From Hoeflea prorocentri (GTDB lineage Bacteria; Pseudomonadota; Alphaproteobacteria; Rhizobiales; Rhizobiaceae), in assembly GCF_027944115.1 (NCBI RefSeq), contig NZ_JAPJZI010000001.1, forward strand, positions 1,612,001 through 1,676,000: a stretch of 64,000 nucleotides of DNA. Reading direction: 5' to 3'. The position numbers and the translations under genes are program-made. Each line of letters begins with the position of its first letter. Within the stretch, counting starts at the first letter, position 1. The notes under the pieces are model-generated. The model made no database searches and was not told the DNA's origin. It was given only the letters and a program-made list of their open reading frames with translations. This document shows positions 8,670 through 18,800 of the stretch, one piece after another.

Positions 8670-9248
8670 ATGGGGGACAAATCTCCACACAAGGGTGAGG
8701 CGACTCAGGCTGCTTTGTCCAACGAAGCCGTGGACCTGATAGAGATATCAGGCGTCATCAAATGGTTTGACGTGGCAAAGGGTTTTGGCTTCATCATCCC
8801 GGACAATGGCATGCCGGATGTGCTTTTGCACGTCACCTGCCTTCGGCGAGACGGCTACCAGACCGCGCTTGAAGGAACGCGTGTTGTCTGTGAAATCCAG
8901 AAGAGAGACCGGGGCTATCAGGCATTCCGGATCCTGTCCATGGATCAGTCGACAGCCGTTCATCCTTCTCAGCTTCCACCGGTGCGCACACATGTTCAGG
9001 TAACGCCGACAAGCGGCCTGGAACGGGCTTTGGTCAAGTGGTTCAACCGCTCCAAGGGCTTCGGGTTCCTGACGCGGGGCGACGGGACCGAGGACATTTT
9101 CATACATATGGAGACCTTGCGCCGTTACGGTTTGACCGAGCTTCGGCCCGGACAGGTTGTTCTCGTGCGCTATGGCGAGGGCGAGAAAGGCCTGATGGCG
9201 GCCGAGGTTCATCCGGATATCGATTCGGACTTTCCAAAATCCCATTAA
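8670..9248 (+). CDS. Cold-shock protein with two cold-shock domains
   Basis: This 192-residue protein contains two cold-shock domains of about 65 residues. The first is near residues 25-92 (ISGVIKWFDVAKGFGFI) and the second near 116-180 (ERALVKWFNRSKGFGFL). Each carries an RNP1-like KGFGF motif and an RNP2-like segment (VLLHVT and IFIHME). A Pro/Gln/Thr-rich linker joins them. Such proteins bind single-stranded RNA or DNA as chaperones. The ATG at 8670 was chosen after a purine-rich GAGGCTGGGG. The open frame extends upstream to 8529 but that part looks non-coding. Tandem-CSD proteins are common in alphaproteobacteria, while the classic CspA form has one domain. Confidence 0.92.
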   Translation: MGDKSPHKGEATQAALSNEAVDLIEISGVIKWFDVAKGFGFIIPDNGMPDVLLHVTCLRRDGYQTALEGTRVVCEIQKRDRGYQAFRILSMDQSTAVHPSQLPPVRTHVQVTPTSGLERALVKWFNRSKGFGFLTRGDGTEDIFIHMETLRRYGLTELRPGQVVLVRYGEGEKGLMAAEVHPDIDSDFPKSH

Positions 9249-9307
9249 GTGTGCTGTTGCGGGGCGTAACCGTTGCGCACTCCTGATCACATGTGCAATC
9301 TGCTGAC

Positions 9308-9790
9308 ATGACAATCATCTATGACAATCGCGCGTTTGTGCGCGCCCATGCTGCTGTGCTCGCTGTCCTTGCTATCCTTCTGTCGGCGGGTTTGGCGCAA
9401 GCGCTGACTGCCGAAGACCGCCTGCAGGTGGTCACCCAAACCGGCACCTACGATTTCGATGTCGAACTGGCGCTGACCCCACCCGAGCGTGCCGTCGGCC
9501 TGATGCATCGCACGCATATGGATCAGGATGCAGGCATGCTGTTTCGTTTCGATGCGATACGGCCAGCCCTGATGTGGATGAAAAACACACTGATCCCGCT
9601 CGACATGATCTTTATTCGCCCGGACGGGTCGGTCGCCGACATTCACCGCAATGCGCAGCCGCATTCTGAAACGGTGATTCAATCAAGCGAACCAGTTCGC
9701 TATGTGCTGGAACTGAATGCCGGTGTTGTCGATCGCATCGGGCTTGCACCGGGCGACAAGGTGGTTCATCCGATCATCGACGGCAACTAG
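9308..9790 (+). CDS. DUF192 family exported protein
   Basis: The protein has 160 residues, with a probable signal peptide (hydrophobic AHAAVLAVLAILLSAGLAQA). The DUF192 domain that follows is marked by RAVGLMHRTHM, GMLFRFD, MWMKNTLIPLDMIFI and YVLELNAG. The biochemical function of the family is not established. Export to the periplasm is inferred. The ATG at 9308 is preferred to a GTG five codons upstream. It is 60 bases after the cold-shock gene and 53 bases before tspO, all on one strand. Confidence 0.9.
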   Translation: MTIIYDNRAFVRAHAAVLAVLAILLSAGLAQALTAEDRLQVVTQTGTYDFDVELALTPPERAVGLMHRTHMDQDAGMLFRFDAIRPALMWMKNTLIPLDMIFIRPDGSVADIHRNAQPHSETVIQSSEPVRYVLELNAGVVDRIGLAPGDKVVHPIIDGN

Positions 9791-9842
9791 GCCGGCCGAA
9801 CCCGGCCAGGATTCGGACACGGATTGAGGGCAGGGCATATCA

Positions 9843-10286
9843 ATGGCTTTCATCATCTTTCTCGCCCTGGTGCTTGCAGCGGCAGCAATCGGATCGGTCT
9901 ACAAGCCGGGCCGATGGTACGCTTCGCTCAAAAAACCGCAATGGACGCCGCCTAACTGGGCTTTTCCGGTCGCATGGAGTGCGCTCTACCTGTTTATGGC
10001 TGTCGCCGGCTGGCTGATCTGGCGGTCTGAAGGTTCGGGCCCGGCGATAGCTGCATGGGCGCTTCAACTGATTTTCAACGGCGCCTGGTCATGGTTGTTT
10101 TTCGGCCTTCGTCAGATGACAATCGCTCTCGTCGATATCGTATGTCTCTGGTTAACAATCGCAACCTTTATTTTCCTGGCCTGGCCGGCATCGCCGTTGG
10201 CGGCGATTCTGTTCGTTCCTTATCTGCTATGGGTTAGTTTCGCGGCGTTTTTGAACTTACGCATCAGGCAGTTGAACAGTCTTTGA
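9843..10286 (+). CDS. tspO: TspO/MBR family tryptophan-rich membrane protein
   Basis: The 147-residue protein has five predicted transmembrane helices and the family features KPQWTPPNWAFPVAWSALY, WALQLIFNGAWSWLFFG and several conserved Trp. TspO homologues bind and help degrade porphyrins, and modulate tetrapyrrole and stress responses. In photosynthetic alphaproteobacteria they repress pigment genes. No pigment genes are adjacent here, so the role in this organism is open. The start at 9843 places the first helix at the N-terminus. Confidence 0.9.
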   Translation: MAFIIFLALVLAAAAIGSVYKPGRWYASLKKPQWTPPNWAFPVAWSALYLFMAVAGWLIWRSEGSGPAIAAWALQLIFNGAWSWLFFGLRQMTIALVDIVCLWLTIATFIFLAWPASPLAAILFVPYLLWVSFAAFLNLRIRQLNSL

Positions 10287-10416
10287 CACGAACAGCTGCT
10301 TGAGCAGGAGCACGCAATGGCGATCGCTGGCTGCTTCGCTGTAATTATTGATGGCAATTGAAGAAAAGCATATTGCAGGCTGAACACGAAGCGTGTATCT
10401 CCCGTCGGATCATGGA

Positions 10417-10493
<77 letters not shown>

Positions 10494-10540
10494 AGAGCCG
10501 GACAGCGCGGCAGCGCTCAGATCGGATGGAGTTGTTTGGC

Positions 10541-10846
10541 ATGTCGGCAAAAATATACCGCCCCGCAAAAACGGCCATGCAATCGGGCAAAGCCAAGACT
10601 CATTTATGGGTTCTCGAATATGACCCGGAAGTTGCGCGGACCATCGACCCCATCATGGGTTACACCTCCTCTGGCGATATGAAGCAGCAGATCAAGCTGA
10701 GCTTTGAAGACCGCGATGAGGCGATCAGCTATGCCGAGCGCAATGGTATCCCATATCGTGTGGTCGAGCCGCATGAACCAAAGCGCAGACGTGTTGCTTA
10801 TTCCGACAATTTCCGATTCGACCGGCGTCAGCCCTGGACGCATTGA
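10541..10846 (+). CDS. NDUFS4-like accessory subunit of respiratory complex I
   Basis: The 101-residue protein belongs to the ETC complex I conserved-region family (NDUFS4, 18-kDa subunit). Visible hallmarks are the start MSAKIYRPAKTAMQSG, the segment WVLEYDPE, the DMKQQIKLSFEDRDEAISYAE helix and the C-terminal NFRFDRRQPWTH. This accessory subunit occurs in mitochondria and alphaproteobacteria and stabilises the NADH-binding arm of complex I. It lies alone between two tRNA genes, away from nuo genes, which is usual for this gene. The ATG at 10541 matches the conserved start better than the ATG at 10526. Confidence 0.93.
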   Translation: MSAKIYRPAKTAMQSGKAKTHLWVLEYDPEVARTIDPIMGYTSSGDMKQQIKLSFEDRDEAISYAERNGIPYRVVEPHEPKRRRVAYSDNFRFDRRQPWTH

Positions 10847-10875
10847 CCGGCTGTTTCTGGAATTGGATTTCAAGT

Positions 10876-10952
10876 GGCCCCGTAGCTCAACCGGATAGAG
10901 CGAGCGCCTTCTAAGCGCTAGGTTGTGGGTTCAAGTCCTACCGGGGTCGCCA
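10876..10952 (+). tRNA. tRNA-Arg (anticodon TCT)
   Basis: A 77-base tRNA with encoded CCA. The acceptor stem GGCCCCG/CGGGGTC contains one G-T wobble. The anticodon arm AGCGC-CTTCTAA-GCGCT gives TCT, and the T arm is GTGGGTTCAAGTCCTAC. It starts 29 bases after the NDUFS4-like gene. Confidence 0.96.
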
Positions 10953-10995
10953 ATTCCTCATTATCCTGCACCTTTGCAGGACGGGAATTCAACTT

Positions 10996-11310
10996 ATGGA
11001 CAATGAAGCAATTCGCGACATGTTCGATGGCCTGGGACCGGTCACGATCAAAAACATGTTTGGCGGCAAGGGCATTTATCACCAGGGACGCATTCTGGCG
11101 CTCGAGGTTGACGGTGAGATATTGCTGAAGGCAGACGCAGAAAGCTCAGGCCTTTTCGAAGCCGCCGGTTCCACGCAGTGGGTCTATGACGGAAAAAGCA
11201 GGCCCGTCAAAATGCCGTACTGGTCGATCCCGGACGAGGCACTGGATGATCCTGACGAACTGACAAAATGGGTGCGTGTCGCCTATGACGCGGCACTTAG
11301 AGCCAAATAG
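10996..11310 (+). CDS. TfoX/Sxy N-terminal domain protein
   Basis: The 104-residue protein is a stand-alone TfoX N-terminal domain. Family features are LGPVTIKNMFGGKGIY, a hydrophobic strand ALEVDGEILLKAD and the C-terminal KMPYWSIPDEALDDPDEL. Full-length TfoX/Sxy activates competence genes in gammaproteobacteria. Short alphaproteobacterial versions lack the C-terminal domain and have no proven role. The start follows the tRNA-Arg gene by 43 bases. Confidence 0.9.
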   Translation: MDNEAIRDMFDGLGPVTIKNMFGGKGIYHQGRILALEVDGEILLKADAESSGLFEAAGSTQWVYDGKSRPVKMPYWSIPDEALDDPDELTKWVRVAYDAALRAK

Positions 11311-11337
11311 TCATTGCCTGAAGGGCCTGTGCGATCC

Positions 11338-12744
11338 TCAGCGCTTAGCGCCAATCATCATAAAGGCAGGGATTTCATCGCCAAAGCCGATGGGTGTCGG
11401 CGAATCATCTCTTTCACCGCGCCTGGAGCGGCGCTTGTCATCATTGTTGTTCGCTGCCTTCTTGCCCTTTTTGGACTTATCGTCCTTTGAGGCTTCGGCC
11501 GGCTCTTTCTTGTCTTTCCTGCCGCGATCTACGGCCTCGGTTTGGCTCTGTTTTGACCCGCGCCGTGATCTTGACTTTGGCTTTACGGCTTCCGTGTCTT
11601 CCTCGGCGAGGGAAGAGATGTCACCGTTGTGCCATTCGATATCCTTGCCGATGAGTTTTATAATCGCATCAACCTGCTTGGCGTCGCGTTTTGTGACGAG
11701 TGTGAACGATTTCCCGGCGCGTCCGGCGCGTCCGGTACGTCCGATGCGGTGAACGTAGTCTTCCGCATGGATCGGTACGTCGAAATTGAAGACGTGGCTG
11801 ACGTCGGGAATATCAAGACCGCGTGCCGCCACATCCGAGGCAACAAGAAGCTGGATATTTCCTTCCTTAAAATTATGCAGCATCGTCATGCGTGCGCGTT
11901 GGTCCATGTCGCCATGAAGCGCGCCAACGGAAAATTCGTGGCGTTCAAGCGAACGGAACAGGTCTGACACGTCGCGTTTTCTGTTGCAGAAAATGATCGC
12001 ATTCTTCACGTCATCCTGTTCGCGGATCAAATCGCGCAAGGTGCCGCGCTTTTCGTAGTCCTTCGATCCGGTCGCAATCAGCCGCTGTGCGACCGTGTTT
12101 GCCGTCGTGGATGGCGGTGCCACCTTGATCTCTTCCGGGTTCTGCAGGAACCGGTCGGCAAGCGTCTGAATCTCCGGCGGCATGGTGGCGCTGAAGAAGA
12201 GTGTCTGGCGCGTAAAGGGGATCAACTTGGCGATGCGTTCAATGTCAGGAATGAATCCCATATCGAGCATCCGGTCGGCTTCGTCGATGACGAAAATTTC
12301 GACACCGGTCAAAAGCAGCTTTCCGCGTTCGAAATGATCCAGCAGGCGGCCTGGTGTTGCTATCAGCACATCGGCGCCGCGTTCAAGCTTGCGGTCCTGC
12401 TCGTCGAAGGAAACGCCGCCGATCAGCAAAGCGATATTCAGCTTGTGGTATTTGCCGTATTTGACAAAATTCTCTTCAACCTGCGCAGCAAGTTCGCGTG
12501 TCGGCTCAAGAATAAGTGTCCGGGGCATGCGGGCGCGTGCCCGGCCTTTTTCGAGCCGTGTCAGCATAGGAAGGACGAACGATGCCGTTTTGCCGGTTCC
12601 GGTTTGCGCGATACCAAGCAGGTCGCGGCGTTCCAGAGCGGGCGGAATGGCGCCCGCCTGAATAGGTGTCGGCGTGGTGTATCCAGCGTCTTCGACGGCT
12701 GAAAGCACCTTTTGACTTAAGCCAAGATCAGAAAATGTTACCAA
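11338..12744 (-). CDS. DEAD-box ATP-dependent RNA helicase
   Basis: The 468-residue RhlE/CsdA-like helicase has a Q motif GYTTPTPIQ at 21-29, Walker A AQTGTGKT at 46-53, PTRELAAQ, a DEAD box in VIDEADRMLDMGF, the SAT motif FFSATMPPE and motif VI HRIGRTGRAGR. The last 80 or so residues form a basic, Lys/Arg/Asp/Ser-rich tail, typical of RNA-binding extensions. The TTG at 12744 aligns with the usual family start (TFSDLGLSQKVL). The frame is open to another TTG at 12831 that would add 29 residues, so the start is uncertain. It probably acts in ribosome assembly or RNA decay. Confidence 0.92.
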   Translation of the reverse strand: MVTFSDLGLSQKVLSAVEDAGYTTPTPIQAGAIPPALERRDLLGIAQTGTGKTASFVLPMLTRLEKGRARARMPRTLILEPTRELAAQVEENFVKYGKYHKLNIALLIGGVSFDEQDRKLERGADVLIATPGRLLDHFERGKLLLTGVEIFVIDEADRMLDMGFIPDIERIAKLIPFTRQTLFFSATMPPEIQTLADRFLQNPEEIKVAPPSTTANTVAQRLIATGSKDYEKRGTLRDLIREQDDVKNAIIFCNRKRDVSDLFRSLERHEFSVGALHGDMDQRARMTMLHNFKEGNIQLLVASDVAARGLDIPDVSHVFNFDVPIHAEDYVHRIGRTGRAGRAGKSFTLVTKRDAKQVDAIIKLIGKDIEWHNGDISSLAEEDTEAVKPKSRSRRGSKQSQTEAVDRGRKDKKEPAEASKDDKSKKGKKAANNNDDKRRSRRGERDDSPTPIGFGDEIPAFMMIGAKR

Positions 12745-13007
12745 AGGAAATGTCGTTTCCGCTGTAAGAGCCTTGGATAATTGGGGTGCTGTTACACTCC
12801 GTCCATATTGCGCCCCGACTAGTCCGATCAACCCCGCAAGTCAAGGAAATCACGGATTTTGTCCCTGTTCGGCACAAAATATGGGGTATTTGTGGCAAAA
12901 ACAGTTAATTCTGTCGTATTATGAATAGGTTCGAAAGCGCGGCTGATCACAGGCGTATTGTGGTTGAGGCTGCCCGCGATTTCAACGTCGAGCTTCCATT
13001 GCCATTA

Positions 13008-14276
13008 TCAAAGATAGTTGCTTAGCTGCTCGCCGGCGGTCAGGAACCTCTGGGGATTGACCGCAACATTGTTGAGCCGGATTTCATAGTGAAGATGTGG
13101 TCCGGTTGAGCGGCCGGTGCTTCCGGCTGCACCGATGCGATCTCCCGCCTCGACCGTCTCGCCGACTTTGACTTGGATGCGCGAAAGGTGCGCGTATCGC
13201 GTTGTGATGCCATTGCCGTGATCAATCTCGATCATCTTGCCATAGCCGCCCTTGCGTCCTGCCTTCACAACCTTGCCGTTTCCGGTGGAAAATATGCTCT
13301 GGCCATAGGGCGTCTTGAAATCGATCCCGGCATGATGTGCGAGGCGCTTGAAAAACGGATCCTTGCGCTTGCCGAATCGGCTGCTTACCGGATGGTTCGG
13401 GACAGGGTGGGCAACAGGCACCTGACGTGCCAATGATTTGGCCTGTTCCAGCGTTTCAAGAGCATCGCCAAGATGGTTCAGAGAACTGTCAAAAGCCGAT
13501 GGCTTTTCAGCGCTGATGAAAGGCCCGCCAACTGCATTTTGAAGATTGGCAGGTATGCCGGTCTGTAGAAGGATGGACCGGATCGTTTCGGCATTCTGGT
13601 AGGCATTGGATGTGAGTACCTGAACTTTTTTGAACTGCTCCTGTTCAATTGTATTCAAGGTGCCGATGACGTTGTCGAATATTGTCTCGGCCTGCCGGGC
13701 GGGCGGGGCAGCGAAGGCGAGTTTGCCGGTGCGGATTTGCGTGTCCTCGACAGCCGGCTCCAGACGGGCGCTCTTGCCTTCTACGGGCGTATCAGCGCGG
13801 CGGAGTGGCTTCGCAACGTCAGCCTGATCGGGGCGTGCCGTCGGCACGGGGATTTGTTCAGGAACGAATTCCACGATTTCGGCACGTTTAAGCAGCATAT
13901 CGAGACGCCCGTGTCGGGTGCTCAGCATGGCCTGCTGCTCCAGGAGCCGGGTCATCTTGTCGTCCATCAGCTGCTGATCGAGGAGTTGCCGGCTTGTGAT
14001 CCGGTCAACCTGGGACCGCAGGGATGCAATCCTGTCTTCGTAGGCGTGCTGCATATGAGCCTGGCGGGCCATGGCCGCGCCAATAAGATCATCGCGCAGA
14101 ACCAGATAGGTCGTACCGAGAAGATAACCGATGGCGAAGACTGCCAGTACGCTTGCCGTTACGCCAAGCATCCAGGGCCGAACGGTCCAATGCCGGATTT
14201 GATCGCCGCTGGCCAGAATGATCGTGTGCTGTTTGGTGCGTTTGCCAAAAACGCGGCCGACTGAACTTTGCGACAC
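13008..14276 (-). CDS. Membrane-anchored M23 family metallopeptidase
   Basis: The 422-residue protein has a short basic cytoplasmic N-terminus and one transmembrane helix near residues 37-58. A periplasmic coiled coil (about 75-130) and a variable Pro/Arg-rich linker follow. The C-terminal M23 domain has HHAGIDF as the first zinc motif and HLH at 394-396 in GPHLHYEIR, so the catalytic ligands are present. Such enzymes act as peptidoglycan endopeptidases or division-linked activators. The GTG at 14276 is preceded by GGGGGTAATT. Confidence 0.93.
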   Translation of the reverse strand: MSQSSVGRVFGKRTKQHTIILASGDQIRHWTVRPWMLGVTASVLAVFAIGYLLGTTYLVLRDDLIGAAMARQAHMQHAYEDRIASLRSQVDRITSRQLLDQQLMDDKMTRLLEQQAMLSTRHGRLDMLLKRAEIVEFVPEQIPVPTARPDQADVAKPLRRADTPVEGKSARLEPAVEDTQIRTGKLAFAAPPARQAETIFDNVIGTLNTIEQEQFKKVQVLTSNAYQNAETIRSILLQTGIPANLQNAVGGPFISAEKPSAFDSSLNHLGDALETLEQAKSLARQVPVAHPVPNHPVSSRFGKRKDPFFKRLAHHAGIDFKTPYGQSIFSTGNGKVVKAGRKGGYGKMIEIDHGNGITTRYAHLSRIQVKVGETVEAGDRIGAAGSTGRSTGPHLHYEIRLNNVAVNPQRFLTAGEQLSNYL

Positions 14277-14353
14277 AATTACCCCCGCGATGCCGTCTTT
14301 ACTACGACGCCATTACACTGCGTTAAGGTTAATAAAGGCTTGAGTTGGTGGCT

Positions 14354-15190
14354 TTATGAGGCGTTTGTTGATGTCAGATTCCGGTAAAATGACGGTGTGA
14401 GCCCGGCCTCTGCCCGGGCTACGTCATTAAAGGGCGCTTTCAACTGCCCACGGAAATTGGCCCGGACCAGTTTTTTGAAGGTTTCCTCCGGATTTTTTCT
14501 TTGCCGATGGCACAGAAAACGGAACCATTTCGCGCCGACGGCGACATGTTTCTTTTCGTCGTTGTAGATGATGTCCAAAATGGCCGCGCTTTCCGTGTCG
14601 CCGGTCTGGACCATCTTAGCCTGTAGAGGCGGCGTGACATCCAGCCCGCGCGCCTCCAGTATGAGGGGAACCACTGCAAGCCTTGCGTTCAGATCGTTGC
14701 GTGTATCATGCGCAGCCTGCCACAGGCCGTCATGTGCCGGCAGGTCGCCGTAATCGGCACCAAGAGCGCGTAAACGGGCCCTGATCAGATTGAAGTGTTT
14801 GGCCTCTTCATAGGCGACCTGCATCCAGCCATCGAAGAAGGTAAGCGGAACCTTTTCGCTGGCAAACCTCGCCACGATGTCCAGCGCGAGATCAACCGCG
14901 TTCAACTCGATATGAGCCAGCGCGTGCAACAGGGCGATGCGGCCCTGTTGCGTGTTGAGGTTACGCTTCTTAACGAGCCGGGGCGGTAGCAATTCAGGTT
15001 TTGCGGGCCGTCCCGGCCTTTCTGCAACCGGCTCGTCGAGCGGTGAGCGCAGTGAAACGGCGCGCGCATGCCAACGCCGCGCGGCCTCTTGTGCGATCGC
15101 TGTCTTGATATCGAGGTCGCTTGCCCGAATGGCCTTGTTGGCGCCGTCGCGCAGCGACCTGAACGATATGGTGTCGCTTTCAGACATCAT
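14354..15190 (-). CDS. DUF455 ferritin-like family protein
   Basis: The 278-residue protein belongs to the DUF455 (COG2833) branch of the ferritin-like superfamily. Putative diiron ligands are seen in HIELNAVDLALDI, YEEAKHFNLI, EARGLDVTP and DIIYNDEKKHV. The helical-bundle fold and a diiron or dimetal site are inferred from the Glu/His spacing. No reaction is established for the family. The ATG-ATG start has only a weak ribosome site. It lies upstream of the M23 gene on the same strand, with a 77-base gap. Confidence 0.88.
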   Translation of the reverse strand: MMSESDTISFRSLRDGANKAIRASDLDIKTAIAQEAARRWHARAVSLRSPLDEPVAERPGRPAKPELLPPRLVKKRNLNTQQGRIALLHALAHIELNAVDLALDIVARFASEKVPLTFFDGWMQVAYEEAKHFNLIRARLRALGADYGDLPAHDGLWQAAHDTRNDLNARLAVVPLILEARGLDVTPPLQAKMVQTGDTESAAILDIIYNDEKKHVAVGAKWFRFLCHRQRKNPEETFKKLVRANFRGQLKAPFNDVARAEAGLTPSFYRNLTSTNAS

Positions 15191-15225
15191 GCGCGTTCTT
15201 CAGCAAGATAATTTGCCGAAGCAGC

Positions 15226-15690
15226 CTACCCGCCGACGGCTTCGAGAACGGCCTCGGCGTGCCCCGGAACTTTAACCTTGCGCCAGATTTTTTCGATATT
15301 ACCGTTTTCGTCGATGAGAAAAGTTGAACGCTCTACGCCCATGTATTTCCGGCCGTACATGCTTTTTTCAACCCAGACCCCATAGGTCTGCAGGGTTGTC
15401 TTTTCCTCATCAGAAGCCAGCGGGACGGAGAGTTCGTGTTTTGCGATGAACTTGTCGTGCTTTTTCACGCTATCGGGAGACATGCCCAGGATAGCCGTCC
15501 CCGCAGCCTTGAATTTGTCCTCAAGTGCAGTGAAGGCAATGGCCTCGGCCGTGCAGCCGCTGGTGTCGTCTTTCGGGTAGAAAAAGAGAACCAGTTTACG
15601 GCCGGAATAATCGGAAAGGGCCACTGTCTCGCCACCATCTCGCGGCAAGGAAAATTCGGGCGCCTTCATGCCTTCGGCAAGTTCAGTCAT
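15226..15690 (-). CDS. bcp: Bacterioferritin-comigratory-type peroxiredoxin (1-Cys form)
   Basis: The 154-residue thiol peroxidase of the BCP/PrxQ group reduces peroxides. The peroxidatic Cys is C46 in KDDTSGCTAEA. The position five residues later, where PrxQ proteins often have the resolving Cys, is Ile51, and there is no other Cys in the protein. It must therefore be recycled by an external thiol. The ATG at 15690 matches the family start MTELAEGMKAPEF. It is divergent from the YhdP-like gene and 35 bases upstream of the DUF455 start, possibly co-transcribed with it. Confidence 0.94.
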   Translation of the reverse strand: MTELAEGMKAPEFSLPRDGGETVALSDYSGRKLVLFFYPKDDTSGCTAEAIAFTALEDKFKAAGTAILGMSPDSVKKHDKFIAKHELSVPLASDEEKTTLQTYGVWVEKSMYGRKYMGVERSTFLIDENGNIEKIWRKVKVPGHAEAVLEAVGG

Positions 15691-15831
15691 CAGGTATGCT
15701 CCCCTCTCGTTCTGGTAAGCTGTTGCTAGGATTGCCGAGCTATATATAGTTGGAGTTAGAATCGTCCAATTCCCGAAGCCACAAAAAAGGGACATGGACG
15801 TGGCAGTTGTGTGGCATTGGAAGCGCAATCC

Positions 15832-18800
15832 ATGACAGACACACATGGCGGACGAAAAAGAGGCAGGCGGCGCGACTCGGTCGTGCTGCACAAAATGCCG
15901 TCTGCAAACGCCCATGAACCGATCATCGTGAATACGCCGGCCCGGTTCGGACTGCTTCATCATTTTGCCAAGGGGTTTGGCATTCTTTCCGCACTGGTCA
16001 TCTTGTTGCTGGTGGGGACTCTGGTGCTTCTGGAGAGCGGAGCCGCTGACGGTGCCCTGACAGGTCGGGCACAGGCCCTACTGCAAAATGCCGCAGGCGA
16101 TCAGTATCAAGCGACAGTCGACAATACGCGGATCAGGCTGGCCAAGCGCGGAATGGTGGCGCTGGAGGCACGAGATGTGGGACTTCGGCGGGTCGCAGAT
16201 GGTGTAGAGGTACTCCACGCGGAGAAGGCGAAAATCGCCTTGCAGATCCTGCCGCTTTTGTCCGGTCAACTTGAGATTTCACACATCGAGATCGTAGGGG
16301 GTCTTGTAAACGCCGCGGAAACGGAAGGACCCGGTCAGGCTGCCGAAAATGCGCAGAGGGAGCCTTTTCAGATCGCCAATCTCGAGCCGGTGACCGACCA
16401 GGCACTGACCCTTGTACGGTCTTTGTCTACAATGCTTGAGGATCGCGGAACCCGTTCGGTATTCCTGTCTGATATGACGCTGGACGGCGTTGCCGGCGGA
16501 GGCAGTTCGCTGACGGTCCGTTCGGCGGAGGTTTCCCGCGATGGTGCAGGCGGGATCGAGGTGCAGGCGGGTCTCGATTTCGCCGGCCAGGAGATTGACA
16601 TCAAGGCCCACGCGGCTCCGGCTGGATCCAATGGCGACCGGACACAGCTCGATGCGCAGGTCACAGGCGTGCATCTTGGCAAAATGATCCGGGGACTTTC
16701 CAATAACCCCGAGCGGAAGTTTCGCCTTGAAAGCGATGTTGAGATCGATTTGACCGCGCTCAGCCGAGGTGCCGGACAGTTGTCCGAATTGAGCGCCGAC
16801 CTGGATTTCTCCGCCGGCGAGTTGTTTATGGATGGCGTTGCCGCCGACCTGAGGCCGAGCCGCGTTAATGTCGCCATGGACACAAAGCGGAAATCCATAG
16901 AGATTCGATCGTCCAGGCTTGCTATCGGCAAATCCTCCTACAGTTTCAACGGCGGCATCATCGACCTGCTTAGTTTGCCTGACCAGAAGGACGAGGGTAT
17001 CGCGATTGACCTTCTTGTGGATCGGGCCACGGTGGCTCCAACCGATTCAAGTGAACCTGCGATCGACGTTGCCATGAAGGCTTTTGCGCGCTTCGTTAGA
17101 GCGGAGAGGCGGCTTTATGTTGACGAGTTCATTGTTACGAGCAAGCAGGGCAGCATGTTCTCCTCGGCCAGTGTACAGCTTTCCGACACCAGCCCCGAAG
17201 TCAGTTTTGTCGCCAATATCGACCGGATGGATACCGCCTCGGTCAAACAGTTGTGGCCCTACTGGATCGCCAAGATGGCCCGGTCCTGGGTTTTGCAGAA
17301 CCTGTTCGGCGGTACAGTGCATGATGGCCAGATAAAGGTCTTTATTCCCGAGGGACGCATGGCGGCGGCGCTGCCCAACGCGCTCCATCTGGATGATCAG
17401 CAGCTTCAGATCGATTTCGATATCAAGAATGCACGGTTTGATGTTGCGGGCGATATTCCGCCGGTCAGGAACGCCGACGGGTTGTTCAGCCTGCGCGGTA
17501 ACAGGATGGAACTCAAGATCGACAAGGGCACCTCCTACTTTGCCTCAAAGCGCAGCGTCGAGGTTTCAAACGGTCTTTTTGTCATCGGAAAAACGGATGA
17601 GCGCCCGCTGATGGCGGAACTCGATATCGAGGTTTCGGGAGAAGCGGCAGCGGTCGCGGAACTGATCTCCTATCGCCCGATCAATGCCTTGGAGCGCACA
17701 CCCTATAAAGCCGATGATTTCGAGGGAACGGTCAGTTCGAAAGTTCATGCCGTGTTTGGCCTCGTTCATAAGCAAAACCCGCCGAGCCCGGTCTGGGATG
17801 TGTCGCTCGATCTTGATGGCGTCAGTATCGGGCCGAAGGTCGACGGCGTGAAAGTGACCAATGCCACCGGAAAAATGCATGTCGACACGACAACGATCAA
17901 GATTGATGCGCAGGCTGAGTTGAACGGCATTCAGTCGCAACTTGATTTTACGGAGCCGCTGGAAGCCGGAAACGGCGTTGCTTCGGACCGGACCGTCAAG
18001 TTCCAGATCAGCGAAAAGGATCGGGCTGAGTTTGCCCCGCAACTTAATGAATTGATCAAGGGCACGGTGTTTCTGAAGGCCAAGCTGGGCAAAGAGGGCC
18101 GGCAGGCGTTTGATGCAGACTTCACCGAGGCCAAGTTGATCCTGCCGTGGATCGGATGGTCGAAGGGAAAGGGGATCAAGGCGACCGCCACTTTCGACCT
18201 TGTGCCGCAAGAGACCGGCGGCGAAGAGGCAACTGCCCGGGACGAGACTGACGAAGAAGAGCGCAAGGGATTGGGGTTGCCCGGTGCGTTCACGATAAAG
18301 GATTTCAATCTGGCGGGAGAGGGTTTTGCGGCCAGAGGCAATCTGGAACTTAGAAACGGGCAATTGATCAACGCCGATATTTCGCGCGCATCGCTGAGCC
18401 GGGACGATGAATTCTCCGTAGACGTGACCAGAAAAGGCAGCACCTTTGTGGTCAACGTTTCGGGTAAGGCTGTGGATCTGCGATCGTCGATAAAACATCT
18501 TCTGGCCGACGGGGAAGGCGAATCCACCGAAACGTCGCAAGAAAAAGTTGAACTGAAAGTCAGGACCGACCGCGCCATTGGCTTCGGCGGCGAGACGGTC
18601 CAACCATTCAAGATGGATTATGTCGGGCAAGGCTCCAAAATTTTGGGGCTTGATCTGCAAACCACGACATCAGGCGGGAAGAAGATTGATGCCGTGGGCA
18701 AACATGATGGATCAAGTCTCGTCCTGACAATCAGCAGCAAGGATGCGGGTGCCGCTGCGCGCTTTGCAGATATATACAGCAAGATTCGGGGCGGCACGCT

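Noticed and set aside
10318-10362. A 14-residue ORF with an AGGAG-like site after tspO
   Set aside because: Very short with no terminator or conserved feature. Not enough evidence for translation.
12921-13025. A 34-codon plus-strand ORF between the DEAD helicase and the M23 gene
   Set aside because: No ribosome site, overlaps the M23 gene end, and has no hydrophobic or conserved motif. Probably chance.
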